Positions 1 through 7,356 of a stretch of DNA of 59,705 bases are shown one piece after another; position 1 is the stretch's first letter; every line of letters begins with the position of its first letter. The notes beneath the pieces are model-generated. The model was not told the origin of the DNA and did not search any database. It saw only the letters and a program-made list of their open reading frames with translations. Source of the DNA: Methylophaga lonarensis MPL. GTDB taxonomy: Bacteria > Pseudomonadota > Gammaproteobacteria > Nitrosococcales > Methylophagaceae. Where the stretch lies: NCBI RefSeq assembly GCF_000349205.1, contig NZ_APHR01000017.1:4-59708 (forward strand). Reading direction: 5' to 3'. A program made the translations under genes and the position numbers.

Positions 1-2
1 GT

Positions 3-389
3 AACTTCATTGCATGGGATGCACGTGAAGGTAAAATCGTCTGGTCTAACCCAGAGCGCTTCTCAGTCTGGTCAGGTGCTTTGGCAACTGCCTCTGACGT
101 AGTGTTCTACGGTACTCTGGAAGGTTTCATCAAAGCAGTTGACGCTCACACAGGTCGTGAACTGTGGAGATTCAAAAACCCATCAGGCGTAATCGGTAAC
201 GTCAACACCTACAAACATGACGGCGTGCAGTACATCTCCGTTCTGTCTGGTATCGGTGGTTGGGCTGGTATCGGTATGGCTATCCCAAGTCTGGAAGACG
301 ACTCTGACGGTCTGGGTGCAGTAGGTGCCTACCGTGCACTGTCTAACTGGACTAACCTGGGTGGTGTACTGAGCGTATTCAGCCTGTAA
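3..389 (+). CDS. xoxF: PQQ-dependent methanol dehydrogenase large subunit, C-terminal part (XoxF-like)
   Basis: This is the last ~128 codons of a gene that begins left of the window. The reading frame is open from base 3. Such enzymes oxidise methanol to formaldehyde in the periplasm with a PQQ-metal cofactor and pass electrons to a cytochrome c. The visible part has the beta-propeller tryptophan-docking style repeats ([14 protein letters not shown]) and ends GGVLSVFSL, as methanol dehydrogenases do. The segment [17 protein letters not shown] looks more like XoxF (lanthanide enzyme) than MxaF. The diagnostic metal-site Asp lies outside the window, so the subtype is an inference. A XoxJ/MxaJ-type gene follows, which supports the assignment. 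A strong terminator separates the two. Confidence 0.85.
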   Translation, partial: NFIAWDAREGKIVWSNPERFSVWSGALATASDVVFYGTLEGFIKAVDAHTGRELWRFKNPSGVIGNVNTYKHDGVQYISVLSGIGGWAGIGMAIPSLEDDSDGLGAVGAYRALSNWTNLGGVLSVFSL

Positions 390-401
390 GACCCAAGGTG
401 C

Positions 402-421
402 GTATATAGCTTGCTATATAC
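402..421. other. Perfect dyad symmetry just after xoxF
   Basis: GTATATAGC and its exact complement GCTATATAC are separated by two bases. The dyad starts 12 bases after the xoxF stop and ends 18 bases before the terminator stem. It could be a 3' mRNA-stabilising hairpin or a protein-binding site. The sequence does not say which. Confidence 0.5.
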
Positions 422-439
422 AAACTGGTAAGACTAAAG

Positions 440-468
440 GCCCGGTATCTTTTGATACCGGGCTTTTT
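440..468 (+). terminator. Rho-independent terminator after xoxF
   Basis: A 10-bp perfect stem (GCCCGGTATC / GATACCGGGC) with a TTTT loop is followed by five T. It lies between xoxF and xoxJ. Most xoxF transcripts should stop here, leaving downstream xoxJ at lower level. Confidence 0.9.
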
Positions 469-533
469 TATTTGAACTAAAATGGAGGCTGAGCAGTCTG
501 TATTTCTTTGGTAAACCATAATAAGGAGAGAGA

Positions 534-1425
534 ATGAATAAAATGAATTGCTGGAAAACAACGCTGGCGGGCATTCTTGGTGCTGTGACCCTGGGGGTCC
601 AGGCAGCTGATGTTGAGATCAAACCGTTACGTGGTCAAGAGGCAGTTCGCGTCTGTGCTGACGCCTACAACTTGCCGTATTCAAACAAAGAACTGCAAGG
701 TTTTGATAACAAGATCGCTGAAATCATTGGTGAAGAGCTGGGGCTGCCGGTGGAGTATTATTGGTTTCCACAGCGTATGGGCTTTGCGCGAAATACGATC
801 AACCGTCCAAACCCGGAAGGGGGCGGTTACATGTGTGATATCGCATTCAACATTCCCACCAAATCGGATATGTATCTGACTTCCGATCCTTATTTCCGTT
901 CGATTGAAGGCATGGTCTATCGCGCCGATGACGGATATGAACTCAACTCAATGGAAGATATTGCAAAAGTCAGTAAGGAAGTGAAGCCTCTGAGAATTGG
1001 TATTTTTGATCGGGCCCTGACTACAAAACCATTAATTGACTTGGGACTGAGAGAACAACTGACTTATTTCAATATCCAGCCGGGCGGCGTTGCTGATAAT
1101 CCTGGGCGTACCTTGATAGGTTCTGAAAACTCAATCGCCAGTGGTGATCTGGATGTAGTGATGATATTGGCCCATCGGTTCCTATTACGCAAACACATCC
1201 ACTGAAGTACCGATGAAGTTTGTACCGCTGAATGAGCTGACCGATCGTTATGTATTCGAGTTTTCGGCAGGTTTCCGTCGTGCCGACAAGCGTTGGAGAG
1301 ATGTGGTCAATGCTATCTTTGAAAAACGTAAAGATGATATTGAAGCCATTCTGGCTGAGTATCACTTACCGTCGCTTGATAATGTTGTTCCTCAATCGGA
1401 ACGTCGCGTACGTGTATTTGAGTAA
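534..1425 (+). pseudogene. xoxJ: XoxJ/MxaJ-type periplasmic solute-binding protein, interrupted by an apparent frameshift
   Basis: An ATG at 534 follows AAGGAGAG and opens with a signal peptide (ILGAVTLGVQAADVE). The protein is a solute-binding-protein fold found in methanol dehydrogenase operons, where it is thought to help activate or mature the dehydrogenase. The frame breaks between about 1164 and 1170. The first frame reads DVVMI and then runs into an unrelated tail that stops at 1205. The +1 frame continues as WPIGSYYANTSTEVPMKFVPL, the expected family sequence, to the stop at 1425. The family normally has WGPI here, so two bases may be missing. Rejoined length is about 296 residues, normal for the family. 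It is either a sequencing error or a real inactivating mutation. The family call is firm; the intactness is open. Confidence 0.8.
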
Positions 1426-1448
1426 TCACCTCAGCAAGTAAAACCACT

Positions 1449-1483
1449 ATCGAGGCTACAGTGTTGTAGCCTCGATTATTTTT
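1449..1483 (+). terminator. Terminator after xoxJ
   Basis: A 12-bp perfect stem (ATCGAGGCTACA at 1449-1460 pairs with 1465-1476) has a GTGT loop and is followed by TATTTTT. It overlaps the last codons of the convergent DUF302 gene, whose stop codon lies inside the left arm. Confidence 0.85.
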
Positions 1484-1950
1484 CTGATATTGCGGTTCAT
1501 CCTGAGCGCAAATTGGCGCATTTCTTCAGAACCATAGTGCTCATCCATGAGCCTCGATGCAACCTGCACGCCTTCATCTGCTTCCCAGACGGCAATCTCA
1601 CAAGACATCCTTGCCATCATCTGCATATCCATCAGCAATAGCTCATGGGCATAGCTGATATTACAGAAATTTGTCACTGTCGCCAGAGGAAAGTCTTCAT
1701 GACCCCGGTCTCTGATTGCCTGGCCAATATGACTTCGATGAATAATTCTGTAGTTGTATTCAGAAATGGCAATGTCTAGATTCATCAGCGTTTCTTCAAA
1801 ATCATATGGACTGGTGACCTGATAGATTTCAGGGTCAGAATTCACCTGTTCAGCCGAACAGGCTACGGTGAAAAACATAAAAAACATACAGCCAAGAATC
1901 TTTGAGGCAAAAGAGATAGTCATAGTGTTGATCGGCATTTTTTGATACAT
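1456..1950 (-). CDS. DUF302-family lipoprotein
   Basis: The protein has 164 residues from the first ATG. The third Met (position 1923) gives a more usual 22-residue lipoprotein signal ending FFTVAC, so translation may start there. The Cys would be lipidated and the protein anchored in the cell envelope. The mature part resembles the DUF302 fold: a segment like NYRIIHRSHIGQAIRDRG, then a central FPLATVTNFCN stretch, then EIAVWEADEGVQVAS. The function of DUF302 is not established. It lies convergent with xoxJ and divergent from the exported protein at 2002. A link to methanol oxidation is only suggested by position. Confidence 0.65.
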   Translation of the reverse strand: MYQKMPINTMTISFASKILGCMFFMFFTVACSAEQVNSDPEIYQVTSPYDFEETLMNLDIAISEYNYRIIHRSHIGQAIRDRGHEDFPLATVTNFCNISYAHELLLMDMQMMARMSCEIAVWEADEGVQVASRLMDEHYGSEEMRQFALRMNRNIRKIIEATTL

Positions 1951-2001
1951 TGAACGGTCAGAATATCATTAAAATAAAGTAAACATGAGAGGTAGGACAA
2001 A

Positions 2002-2688
2002 GTGAAAAAACCATGGCTTTCAATGATGGCCGGATTGATGACATTGTTTATCGGTCAGGCATCTGCGACAACAGGATTCTCAGAAATTAACAATGAGCTG
2101 TTTGACAAGGCTCATCTCAAAAATGTGACTGAACCAGGCACCTTGAGTTACGTATACAGAAAAGACAGCTTTCTGGAGGGTAACCGTGAAGATACCATTG
2201 ATGTAGAAGTCACCAATATTCGTAACACAGGGAGAGCTGATACTCATTTCAGGTTCTTTACCGGCAACTACAACCGTCCCTATGAAGACCGGCCTAACCA
2301 GCAGGGCAATGGCGTATTTGTGTTGTACCTTGAATACGATATCTCAGAAATGGAACGACTGACCTCTGGTGACAGACGCTACTTCCAACGCAAAATACGT
2401 TGGGCCTTTGCAGAAGGGGCAGACAAGAAAGCGGTTGAGATTGACTATAACGGCAAGAAAGTGCCGGGTTATCAGTACACTGTTCAGCCATATTTAAATG
2501 ACCCCCAGCGTAGTCGTTTTGCACTTTACGAGGGTAAATACTATATCTTCACTATGTCTGAAGAAATTCCAGGTGAAATCTACCAGGTCAGAACCATCGT
2601 TCCCGATGGTCGCACCTGGCAAGAAGGCGAGCAGCCGCTGGTAGATGAATCAATCACCTTTGTGGGTTTTGAGCCGATGGCAGAGTAA
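2002..2688 (+). CDS. Exported protein of unknown function
   Basis: A GTG start preceded by GGTAGGA gives 228 residues. The N-terminus (KKPWLSMMAGLMTLFIGQASA) is a clear Sec signal peptide with a likely cut after ASA, so the product should be periplasmic. The mature protein is rich in charged and aromatic residues (RRYFQRKIRWAFAEGADKK) with no membrane segment and no cysteine pair. I do not recognise a domain. It is followed by a strong bidirectional terminator, so it is its own transcription unit or the end of one. Closeness to xoxF/xoxJ might mean a methylotrophy link, but nothing in the protein shows this. Confidence 0.6.
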   Translation: MKKPWLSMMAGLMTLFIGQASATTGFSEINNELFDKAHLKNVTEPGTLSYVYRKDSFLEGNREDTIDVEVTNIRNTGRADTHFRFFTGNYNRPYEDRPNQQGNGVFVLYLEYDISEMERLTSGDRRYFQRKIRWAFAEGADKKAVEIDYNGKKVPGYQYTVQPYLNDPQRSRFALYEGKYYIFTMSEEIPGEIYQVRTIVPDGRTWQEGEQPLVDESITFVGFEPMAE

Positions 2689-2711
2689 CTTCAAACACAA
2701 TTAGTGACGAC

Positions 2712-2749
2712 AAAAAAGCCGGTCAGCTGAAAAGCTGACCGGCTTTTTT
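2712..2749. terminator. Bidirectional terminator
   Basis: A 17-bp perfect stem (A6 GCCGGTCAGCT paired with AGCTGACCGGC T6) closes a GAAA loop. A-tract and T-tract flank both sides, so it can stop transcription of the exported-protein gene on the plus strand and of sspB on the minus strand. Confidence 0.92.
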
Positions 2750-2774
2750 ATTGCCTGCAAACTGAGATAAGTCG

Positions 2775-3188
2775 CTACTTAACAATTTTCAGCGTAGGTT
2801 TTTTCTGTGCTGGCTCTGTAGAGGGTGCGCGTTTTTCAGGACCGGAGTCAGTATCGGGCTCATCTGGTTCTGGGGTGTGATGATCAGGAAAAAACATGCC
2901 TTCGTTGTTTTCTTTGGCATAAATTGCCTGGACGGCGATGACTGGAATAAACAAATCCATAGCTTTGCCTGCAAACCTTGCTGAAAAGCTTATCCACTCA
3001 TTATCGAGTGTCAAGTCCTGCACCGCGTCTGGCGCGATATTCAATACAATCCGGTTGTCTCGGACATATTCTTTGGGAACCTGGCAGCCATCATGCAGCG
3101 TATTGACCAAAAGGTAGGGTGTCGTTTGGTTATCGACCAGCCATTCATAGATAGCACGAATCAGATAGGGCTTTTGTGGTGTCATCAT
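2775..3188 (-). CDS. sspB: ClpXP protease specificity-enhancing factor SspB
   Basis: 137 residues. The N-terminal fold begins KPYLIRAIYEWLVDNQTTPYLLV, typical of the SspB adaptor that binds ssrA-tagged peptides. A Pro/Asp/Glu-rich flexible tail follows, and the last residues are LKIVK, matching the C-terminal ClpX-binding (XB) tail of the family. SspB delivers tagged stalled-ribosome products to ClpXP. The gene overlaps the end of sspA by one base, the usual sspA-sspB operon. The start is chosen by homology (MTPQKPYL) and could be either of two adjacent Met codons. Confidence 0.93.
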   Translation of the reverse strand: MMTPQKPYLIRAIYEWLVDNQTTPYLLVNTLHDGCQVPKEYVRDNRIVLNIAPDAVQDLTLDNEWISFSARFAGKAMDLFIPVIAVQAIYAKENNEGMFFPDHHTPEPDEPDTDSGPEKRAPSTEPAQKKPTLKIVK

Positions 3189-3805
3189 TAGCGAAATTGT
3201 TTCTCAGATTCACTCAAACTGTTGATGAAACTGTCTCTGGCAAACAATCGATTTGCATAGTCCTCAATGGCCTTAGCCTTGGCAGGAAGTTTGACTTTGA
3301 GTGACGGCAATCGCCACAACAAAGGCGCCAGGGTACAGTCAATCAATGAAAACTCATCACTCATAAAAAACGGTTGTTGCTCAAATACTGGTGAAAGCAC
3401 AATCAAATCTTCGAGTAATTGTTTACGTGCTTTGCTGGCACGTGCATGACGTGATGAAACCAGATCCGGCCATAGTGAGTACCAATCTCGATCAATTCGG
3501 TAGAGCATTAGCTTCATCTGAGCTTTTTGCAGTGGTTCGGCCGGCATTAAGGTTGGGTGAGGAAAGCGATCTTCCAGATATTCCATGATGATATTACTGT
3601 TGAACAGAACTGTGTCCTGTTCAACCAGTACAGGTGCCTCACCATAGGGTGTCAAACTGGCGATCTTCTCGGGCCAGTTGTCGACAATTTGATGAATATC
3701 AACGTCAACGCCTTTTTCAGCAAGTACCAGTCTCACCTTGTGAGATTGGGGACAATCTGGCGCAGAATAAAGACTGATTGATGAGCGATGATTGGCATTA
3801 GTCAT
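3188..3805 (-). CDS. sspA: Stringent starvation protein A (GST-fold RNA polymerase-associated protein)
   Basis: 205 residues with an N-terminal thioredoxin/GST-like domain (LYSAPDCPQSHKVRLVLAEKG, then APVLVEQDTVLFNSNIIMEYL) and a C-terminal helical domain. SspA binds RNA polymerase and helps the stationary-phase and acid-stress response. In some pathogens it also controls virulence genes. It heads the sspAB pair and lies downstream of petABC on the same strand, with about 100 bases between. This sspA-next-to-petABC arrangement is common in gammaproteobacteria. Confidence 0.93.
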   Translation of the reverse strand: MTNANHRSSISLYSAPDCPQSHKVRLVLAEKGVDVDIHQIVDNWPEKIASLTPYGEAPVLVEQDTVLFNSNIIMEYLEDRFPHPTLMPAEPLQKAQMKLMLYRIDRDWYSLWPDLVSSRHARASKARKQLLEDLIVLSPVFEQQPFFMSDEFSLIDCTLAPLLWRLPSLKVKLPAKAKAIEDYANRLFARDSFINSLSESEKQFR

Positions 3806-3851
3806 GATGAAATGCCCGTCTGCGCTGATAGTTGGCAGTGAGAACTAAGAC

Positions 3852-3896
3852 ACGGCGGTTGCATTGGCATCAGTAATGACATCAAGCAACCACCGT
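3852..3896 (-). terminator. Possible weak hairpin between petC and sspA
   Basis: ACGGCGGTTGC and GCAACCACCGT can form an 11-bp stem with one wobble pair around a 23-base loop. There is no clear T-run after it on the minus strand. It may attenuate petABC read-through into sspA, but this is weak. Confidence 0.3.
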
Positions 3897-3906
3897 TAGA
3901 TTAGAT

Positions 3907-4617
3907 TTAGTGGACATCTTTCCAGTACGCGCGCTTCAGCGGGTATGCAACCAGGAAGAAAATAAACAGGTACAACAGGACCCACTTACCAAGATCCAAC
4001 CGCTGGAGTTTTGACGGCTCACTGACGTAGGCGAGGAAATTAACCAAATCACGGACCATTAAGTCGTATTCACGGCTACTCAGATTACCTTGCGTTGCAG
4101 AGACAAGATTGCCGTCTGCGTCCATAGTTTTGTAACCTTGCTGCTCCCAGAGTACGTGTGGCATACCTACATTGCTGAAGGCAAGATTATTGGTGCCCAT
4201 CACTGTGCTGTCGTCGAGGTAGTAGGTACGCAGATAGGTGTACAACCAGTCAACACTGCGTGAACGTGCAATCACAGATAAATCTGGCGGCGTTACACCA
4301 AACCATTTCTGAGCATCTTCTGCACGCATCGAGATAGTCATGGTGTCACCGATGGTGTCGGTGACAAACATCAGGTTCTGGCGCACCATGTCTTCTGATA
4401 AGCCAAGGTCCTTAGCCATGCGGCTGTAGCGCATGAATGATGCCGCGTGGCAACCCATACAATAATTGACAAAGGTCTGTGCTCCACGCTGCAATGAGGC
4501 CTGATCTCTCAGGTTGATGTGCGCAGAATCAAGTTTTGCTCCAGATGGGGCGGCAACTGCTTGTCCAGACAATAGCCAGCCCAGGCTCAAGAAAAATGTT
4601 AATACGATATGTTTCAT
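3907..4617 (-). CDS. petC: Ubiquinol-cytochrome c reductase, cytochrome c1 subunit
   Basis: 236 residues. It has a Sec signal peptide (LTFFLSLGWLLSGQAVAA), the haem-binding CMGCH motif at about residue 54, and a C-terminal membrane anchor (WVLLYLFIFFLVAYPLKRAYW). Cytochrome c1 takes electrons from the Rieske centre and gives them to soluble periplasmic carriers. The start overlaps the stop of petB by 4 bases, so translation is coupled. Length and domain order are normal for proteobacterial cytochrome c1. Confidence 0.95.
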   Translation of the reverse strand: MKHIVLTFFLSLGWLLSGQAVAAPSGAKLDSAHINLRDQASLQRGAQTFVNYCMGCHAASFMRYSRMAKDLGLSEDMVRQNLMFVTDTIGDTMTISMRAEDAQKWFGVTPPDLSVIARSRSVDWLYTYLRTYYLDDSTVMGTNNLAFSNVGMPHVLWEQQGYKTMDADGNLVSATQGNLSSREYDLMVRDLVNFLAYVSEPSKLQRLDLGKWVLLYLFIFFLVAYPLKRAYWKDVH

Positions 4618-5843
4618 TGGTCTGTCACCCTATCTGGCACTGGTTTATCTTTGTCGTACTTGGTGTAGAACGGCATCAGAATAAAGAACGCAAAATACAA
4701 AATGGTGAAAACTTGTGACATCACTGTGTAGGTAGGTGTTGCCGGCTGTGTGCCAAGAAATCCAAGCATTACAAAGGTGACAACAAATACCGCAAGTGCG
4801 ATGCGGAAGTAAGGGCCGCGGTAGCGTACGGAACGCACTGGACTGCGATCCAGCCATGGCAGCAGGAACAGCATGACAATCGCAAGCCCCATCGCGGCTA
4901 CACCGGGGAATGACGAACCCGCGATAGATGGTACTGCCCGGAGAATCGCGTAGAAAGGTGTGAAGTACCATACTGGGACAATATGTTCTGGCGTTTTCAG
5001 CGGATCAGCCGGGACGAAGTTAGCATCTTCCAGGAACCAGCCGCCGCCTTCTGGCATATAGAACACAACCAGGGAGAACAGGAACAGGAAAACAATCAGT
5101 CCGACAATATCTTTCACTGTGTAGTATGGGTGGAAAGGAATGCCATCAAGCGGCTTGCCATTTTCATCCTTGTATTTCTTGATTTCCACGCCATCTGGGT
5201 TGTTCGAGCCGACTTCATGCAGGGCAATGATATGCATCACCACCAGTGCGACCAGCACTAAAGGAATAGCAATCACGTGGAAGGCAAAGAATCTGTTCAG
5301 TGTCGCGTCTGCAACAACGAAGTCACCGCGAATCCACAATGCCAGACTTTCGCCGACGAAGGGAACAGCACCGAACAGTGAGATGATGACCTGGGCACCC
5401 CAGTAAGACATTTGCCCCCATGGCAGCAGATAACCCATAAAGGCTTCTGCCATCAGTGCCACATAAATCAGCATACCGAATATCCAGACCAGCTCACGTG
5501 GTTGCTTGTAGGAGCCATACATCAGCCCGCGGAACATATGCAGATAAATCACGATAAAGAATGCTGAAGCCCCTGTGGAATGCAGGTAACGAATCAGCCA
5601 TCCCCACTGCACATCACGCATAATGTATTCAACCGAGGCGAATGCCATTTCGGCATCCGGTTTGTAATTCATTGTCAGAAAAATTCCGGTGACAATCTGC
5701 AGCACCAGCAAAAACAGCGCCAGTGAGCCAAAGAAATACCAGAAGTTAAAGTTTTTTGGTGCGTAGTATTCGGAAAGATGTTCACGCCACATCTTGCTTG
5801 CCGGGAAGCGGGCGTCAATCCAGTTCATCATGTTGGCAAACAT
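4614..5843 (-). CDS. petB: Ubiquinol-cytochrome c reductase, cytochrome b subunit
   Basis: 409 residues of polytopic membrane protein. The haem-ligand helices are visible (RYLHSTGASAFFIVIYLHMFRG and FFAFHVIAIPLVLVALVVMH), as are the Qo-site PEW-like region (HIVPVWYFTPFYAILRAVPS) and GYLLPWGQMSYWGA. It is the quinol-oxidising core of the bc1 complex in the inner membrane. It sits between petA and petC with one-base and four-base overlaps, forming a tight petABC operon. Confidence 0.97.
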   Translation of the reverse strand: MFANMMNWIDARFPASKMWREHLSEYYAPKNFNFWYFFGSLALFLLVLQIVTGIFLTMNYKPDAEMAFASVEYIMRDVQWGWLIRYLHSTGASAFFIVIYLHMFRGLMYGSYKQPRELVWIFGMLIYVALMAEAFMGYLLPWGQMSYWGAQVIISLFGAVPFVGESLALWIRGDFVVADATLNRFFAFHVIAIPLVLVALVVMHIIALHEVGSNNPDGVEIKKYKDENGKPLDGIPFHPYYTVKDIVGLIVFLFLFSLVVFYMPEGGGWFLEDANFVPADPLKTPEHIVPVWYFTPFYAILRAVPSIAGSSFPGVAAMGLAIVMLFLLPWLDRSPVRSVRYRGPYFRIALAVFVVTFVMLGFLGTQPATPTYTVMSQVFTILYFAFFILMPFYTKYDKDKPVPDRVTDQ

Positions 5844-6439
5844 TAAGCGGCTCCTTCTGCACTTTCGCCGACGATCACGACATCGTCGCCCAGGAAGTGA
5901 TATGGCGGAACTTCCAGGTTAGTCGGGGCCGGAACGCCTTGGAATACACGGCCAGCCAAATCGAATCTGGAACCATGACAAGGACAGAAGAATCCACCCT
6001 TCCAGTTGGCGCCGAGGTCCGCTGGCGCAAGTTCTGGGCGGAAAGTAGGTGAGCAGCCAAGGTGGGTACAAATACCGACCATGACCATCAGGTCGTCACG
6101 AATCGCGCGTGTTTCGTTTTGAGCGTATTGCGGTTGCTGTGAGGCCTGTTTGCTGAGTGGATCACGCAACTGATCATTGAGTGAAGCTAAATCGGCAATG
6201 ATTTCCGGGGAACGGCGAAACAGCCAAACAGGCTTTCCGCGCCACTCAACGGTCAGTAACTGGCCGGGTTCCAACCTGCTGATGTCCACCCTGACAGGAG
6301 CACCTGCAGCTTCAGCTCTGGCACTCGGTGCCATTGATGCTACAAACGGAATGGCAACAGCTGCGGCTCCCGCACCCCCTACAACACTGGCTGCGGCGGT
6401 AAGAAATCGCCGTTTGCCGGTATCAATATCGCTACTCAT
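5843..6439 (-). CDS. petA: Ubiquinol-cytochrome c reductase, Rieske iron-sulfur subunit
   Basis: 198 residues, first gene of petABC. The N-terminus carries a twin-arginine-like signal anchor (KRRFLTAAASVVGGAGAAAVA). The two Rieske boxes, CTHLGC and CPCHGS, hold the 2Fe-2S ligands Cys/His near the C-terminus. The subunit moves electrons from quinol at cytochrome b to cytochrome c1. The only spacing upstream long enough for a promoter is about 126 bases, before the pseudoazurin terminator, so the operon promoter should lie there. Confidence 0.97.
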   Translation of the reverse strand: MSSDIDTGKRRFLTAAASVVGGAGAAAVAIPFVASMAPSARAEAAGAPVRVDISRLEPGQLLTVEWRGKPVWLFRRSPEIIADLASLNDQLRDPLSKQASQQPQYAQNETRAIRDDLMVMVGICTHLGCSPTFRPELAPADLGANWKGGFFCPCHGSRFDLAGRVFQGVPAPTNLEVPPYHFLGDDVVIVGESAEGAA

Positions 6440-6565
6440 CTGAAGGAGACCCTCTGAATTTCAATAACTTATGCGTCTTTTATGTTGTGGCTAAATATAT
6501 TGCCCATTACAGACGCGTTCTGAATAAACCAGATGATTTTAACACATGCTGAGAGCCCATGGATC

Positions 6566-6595
6566 AAAAAAGCCCGCAGAAAACGCGGGCTTTTT
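6566..6595 (-). terminator. Terminator after pseudoazurin gene
   Basis: GCCCGC/GCGGGC stem extended by A6/T5 pairs, with a short A-rich loop. It lies 22 bases after the pseudoazurin stop on the minus strand and separates that gene from petABC. The A/T flanks would also allow use from the plus strand. Confidence 0.85.
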
Positions 6596-6616
6596 GAAGG
6601 TTAGCTCAGGTGGAGC

Positions 6617-7042
6617 TTAGTTGCCGAGGTGGGCATCCAGTTGTCTCATCAGACGACGAGTTGCACCACGTGGGTTGTTAGCAGCGATAGCTTCGTAGTT
6701 GGTAGGTTCGCCAACGATGATCACACCACCCATGGCTGTACCCCAGTGTGGTGTACAGATGTAGAAGTAGATGCCTTCTTGGTCAAAAGTTTGAGTGTGG
6801 TTAGCACCCATTTGTGAATGCCACGTTTTGGCACCTTCTGGGATGTAGCCTTCCAGTGACTGTGTGTCATGACCGTTCATTTGAGTCCAGGTGACACTGT
6901 CACCAACAGCAATGTTGATTACTGTAGGTTCAAAAGTTGTCAGTGTTGCTGTCACAGTGTGGTTTTCAGAAGCCATCACTGCTGCAGAGAACATTGTTGA
7001 GGCGCCAAAAACAGCGGCGATAGCAGTTTTACCGAATTTCAT
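6617..7042 (-). CDS. Pseudoazurin (type 1 blue copper protein)
   Basis: 141 residues from the ATG at 7042, chosen over an upstream Met because GAGGAA sits 7 bases before it. A signal peptide ends near MASENH, so the protein is periplasmic. Copper ligands fit the pseudoazurin pattern: His in NGHDTQS, then Cys, His and Met in CTPHWGTAM. A C-terminal helical stretch (ARRLMRQLDAHLGN-like) is also typical. Pseudoazurin carries single electrons between the bc1 complex or a dehydrogenase and terminal reductases. Its place directly before petABC fits a role as acceptor from cytochrome c1. Amicyanin is a related alternative, but the size and the tail favour pseudoazurin. Confidence 0.88.
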   Translation of the reverse strand: MKFGKTAIAAVFGASTMFSAAVMASENHTVTATLTTFEPTVINIAVGDSVTWTQMNGHDTQSLEGYIPEGAKTWHSQMGANHTQTFDQEGIYFYICTPHWGTAMGGVIIVGEPTNYEAIAANNPRGATRRLMRQLDAHLGN

Positions 7043-7082
7043 TATATTTCCTCTCAAATTTTTAGGTTATTTGACTCAGTGC

Positions 7083-7123
7083 GGGTTCAGTCTGTCACAT
7101 CAAAACTGAACCAAAGCTGAACG
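7083..7123 (-). promoter_or_regulatory. Candidate operator upstream of pseudoazurin
   Basis: The inverted pair GGTTCAGT / ACTGAACC is separated by 13 bases. A second CTGAAC follows the first with an 11-base period. Direct repeats with an 11-base period are typical of OmpR/PhoB-type response regulator sites. The element lies 40-80 bases upstream of the start codon. No confident -35/-10 pair was found. The remaining bases to the ABC gene at 7357 show nothing else clear. Confidence 0.3.
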
Positions 7124-7356
7124 CAACCTGATGCCACTTTGATGCATTTTTTTGGAAATGGCTAAGCCACATCAAACCGCTGATACTAACCCGAACATTC
7201 TGTTATTGTCCAAAAAAATGTGATTTAGAGCAGGTTGCTTGTGCCTGGGTCGGGATGAAATTTCACTTGCTTGTGCGAGGCGGCATAGTCGGTGAAAATC
7301 GCATCAGCAGGGCAATTATCAGGGTGTGTGAAATCACTCACCTGAGACGTGAAAAG

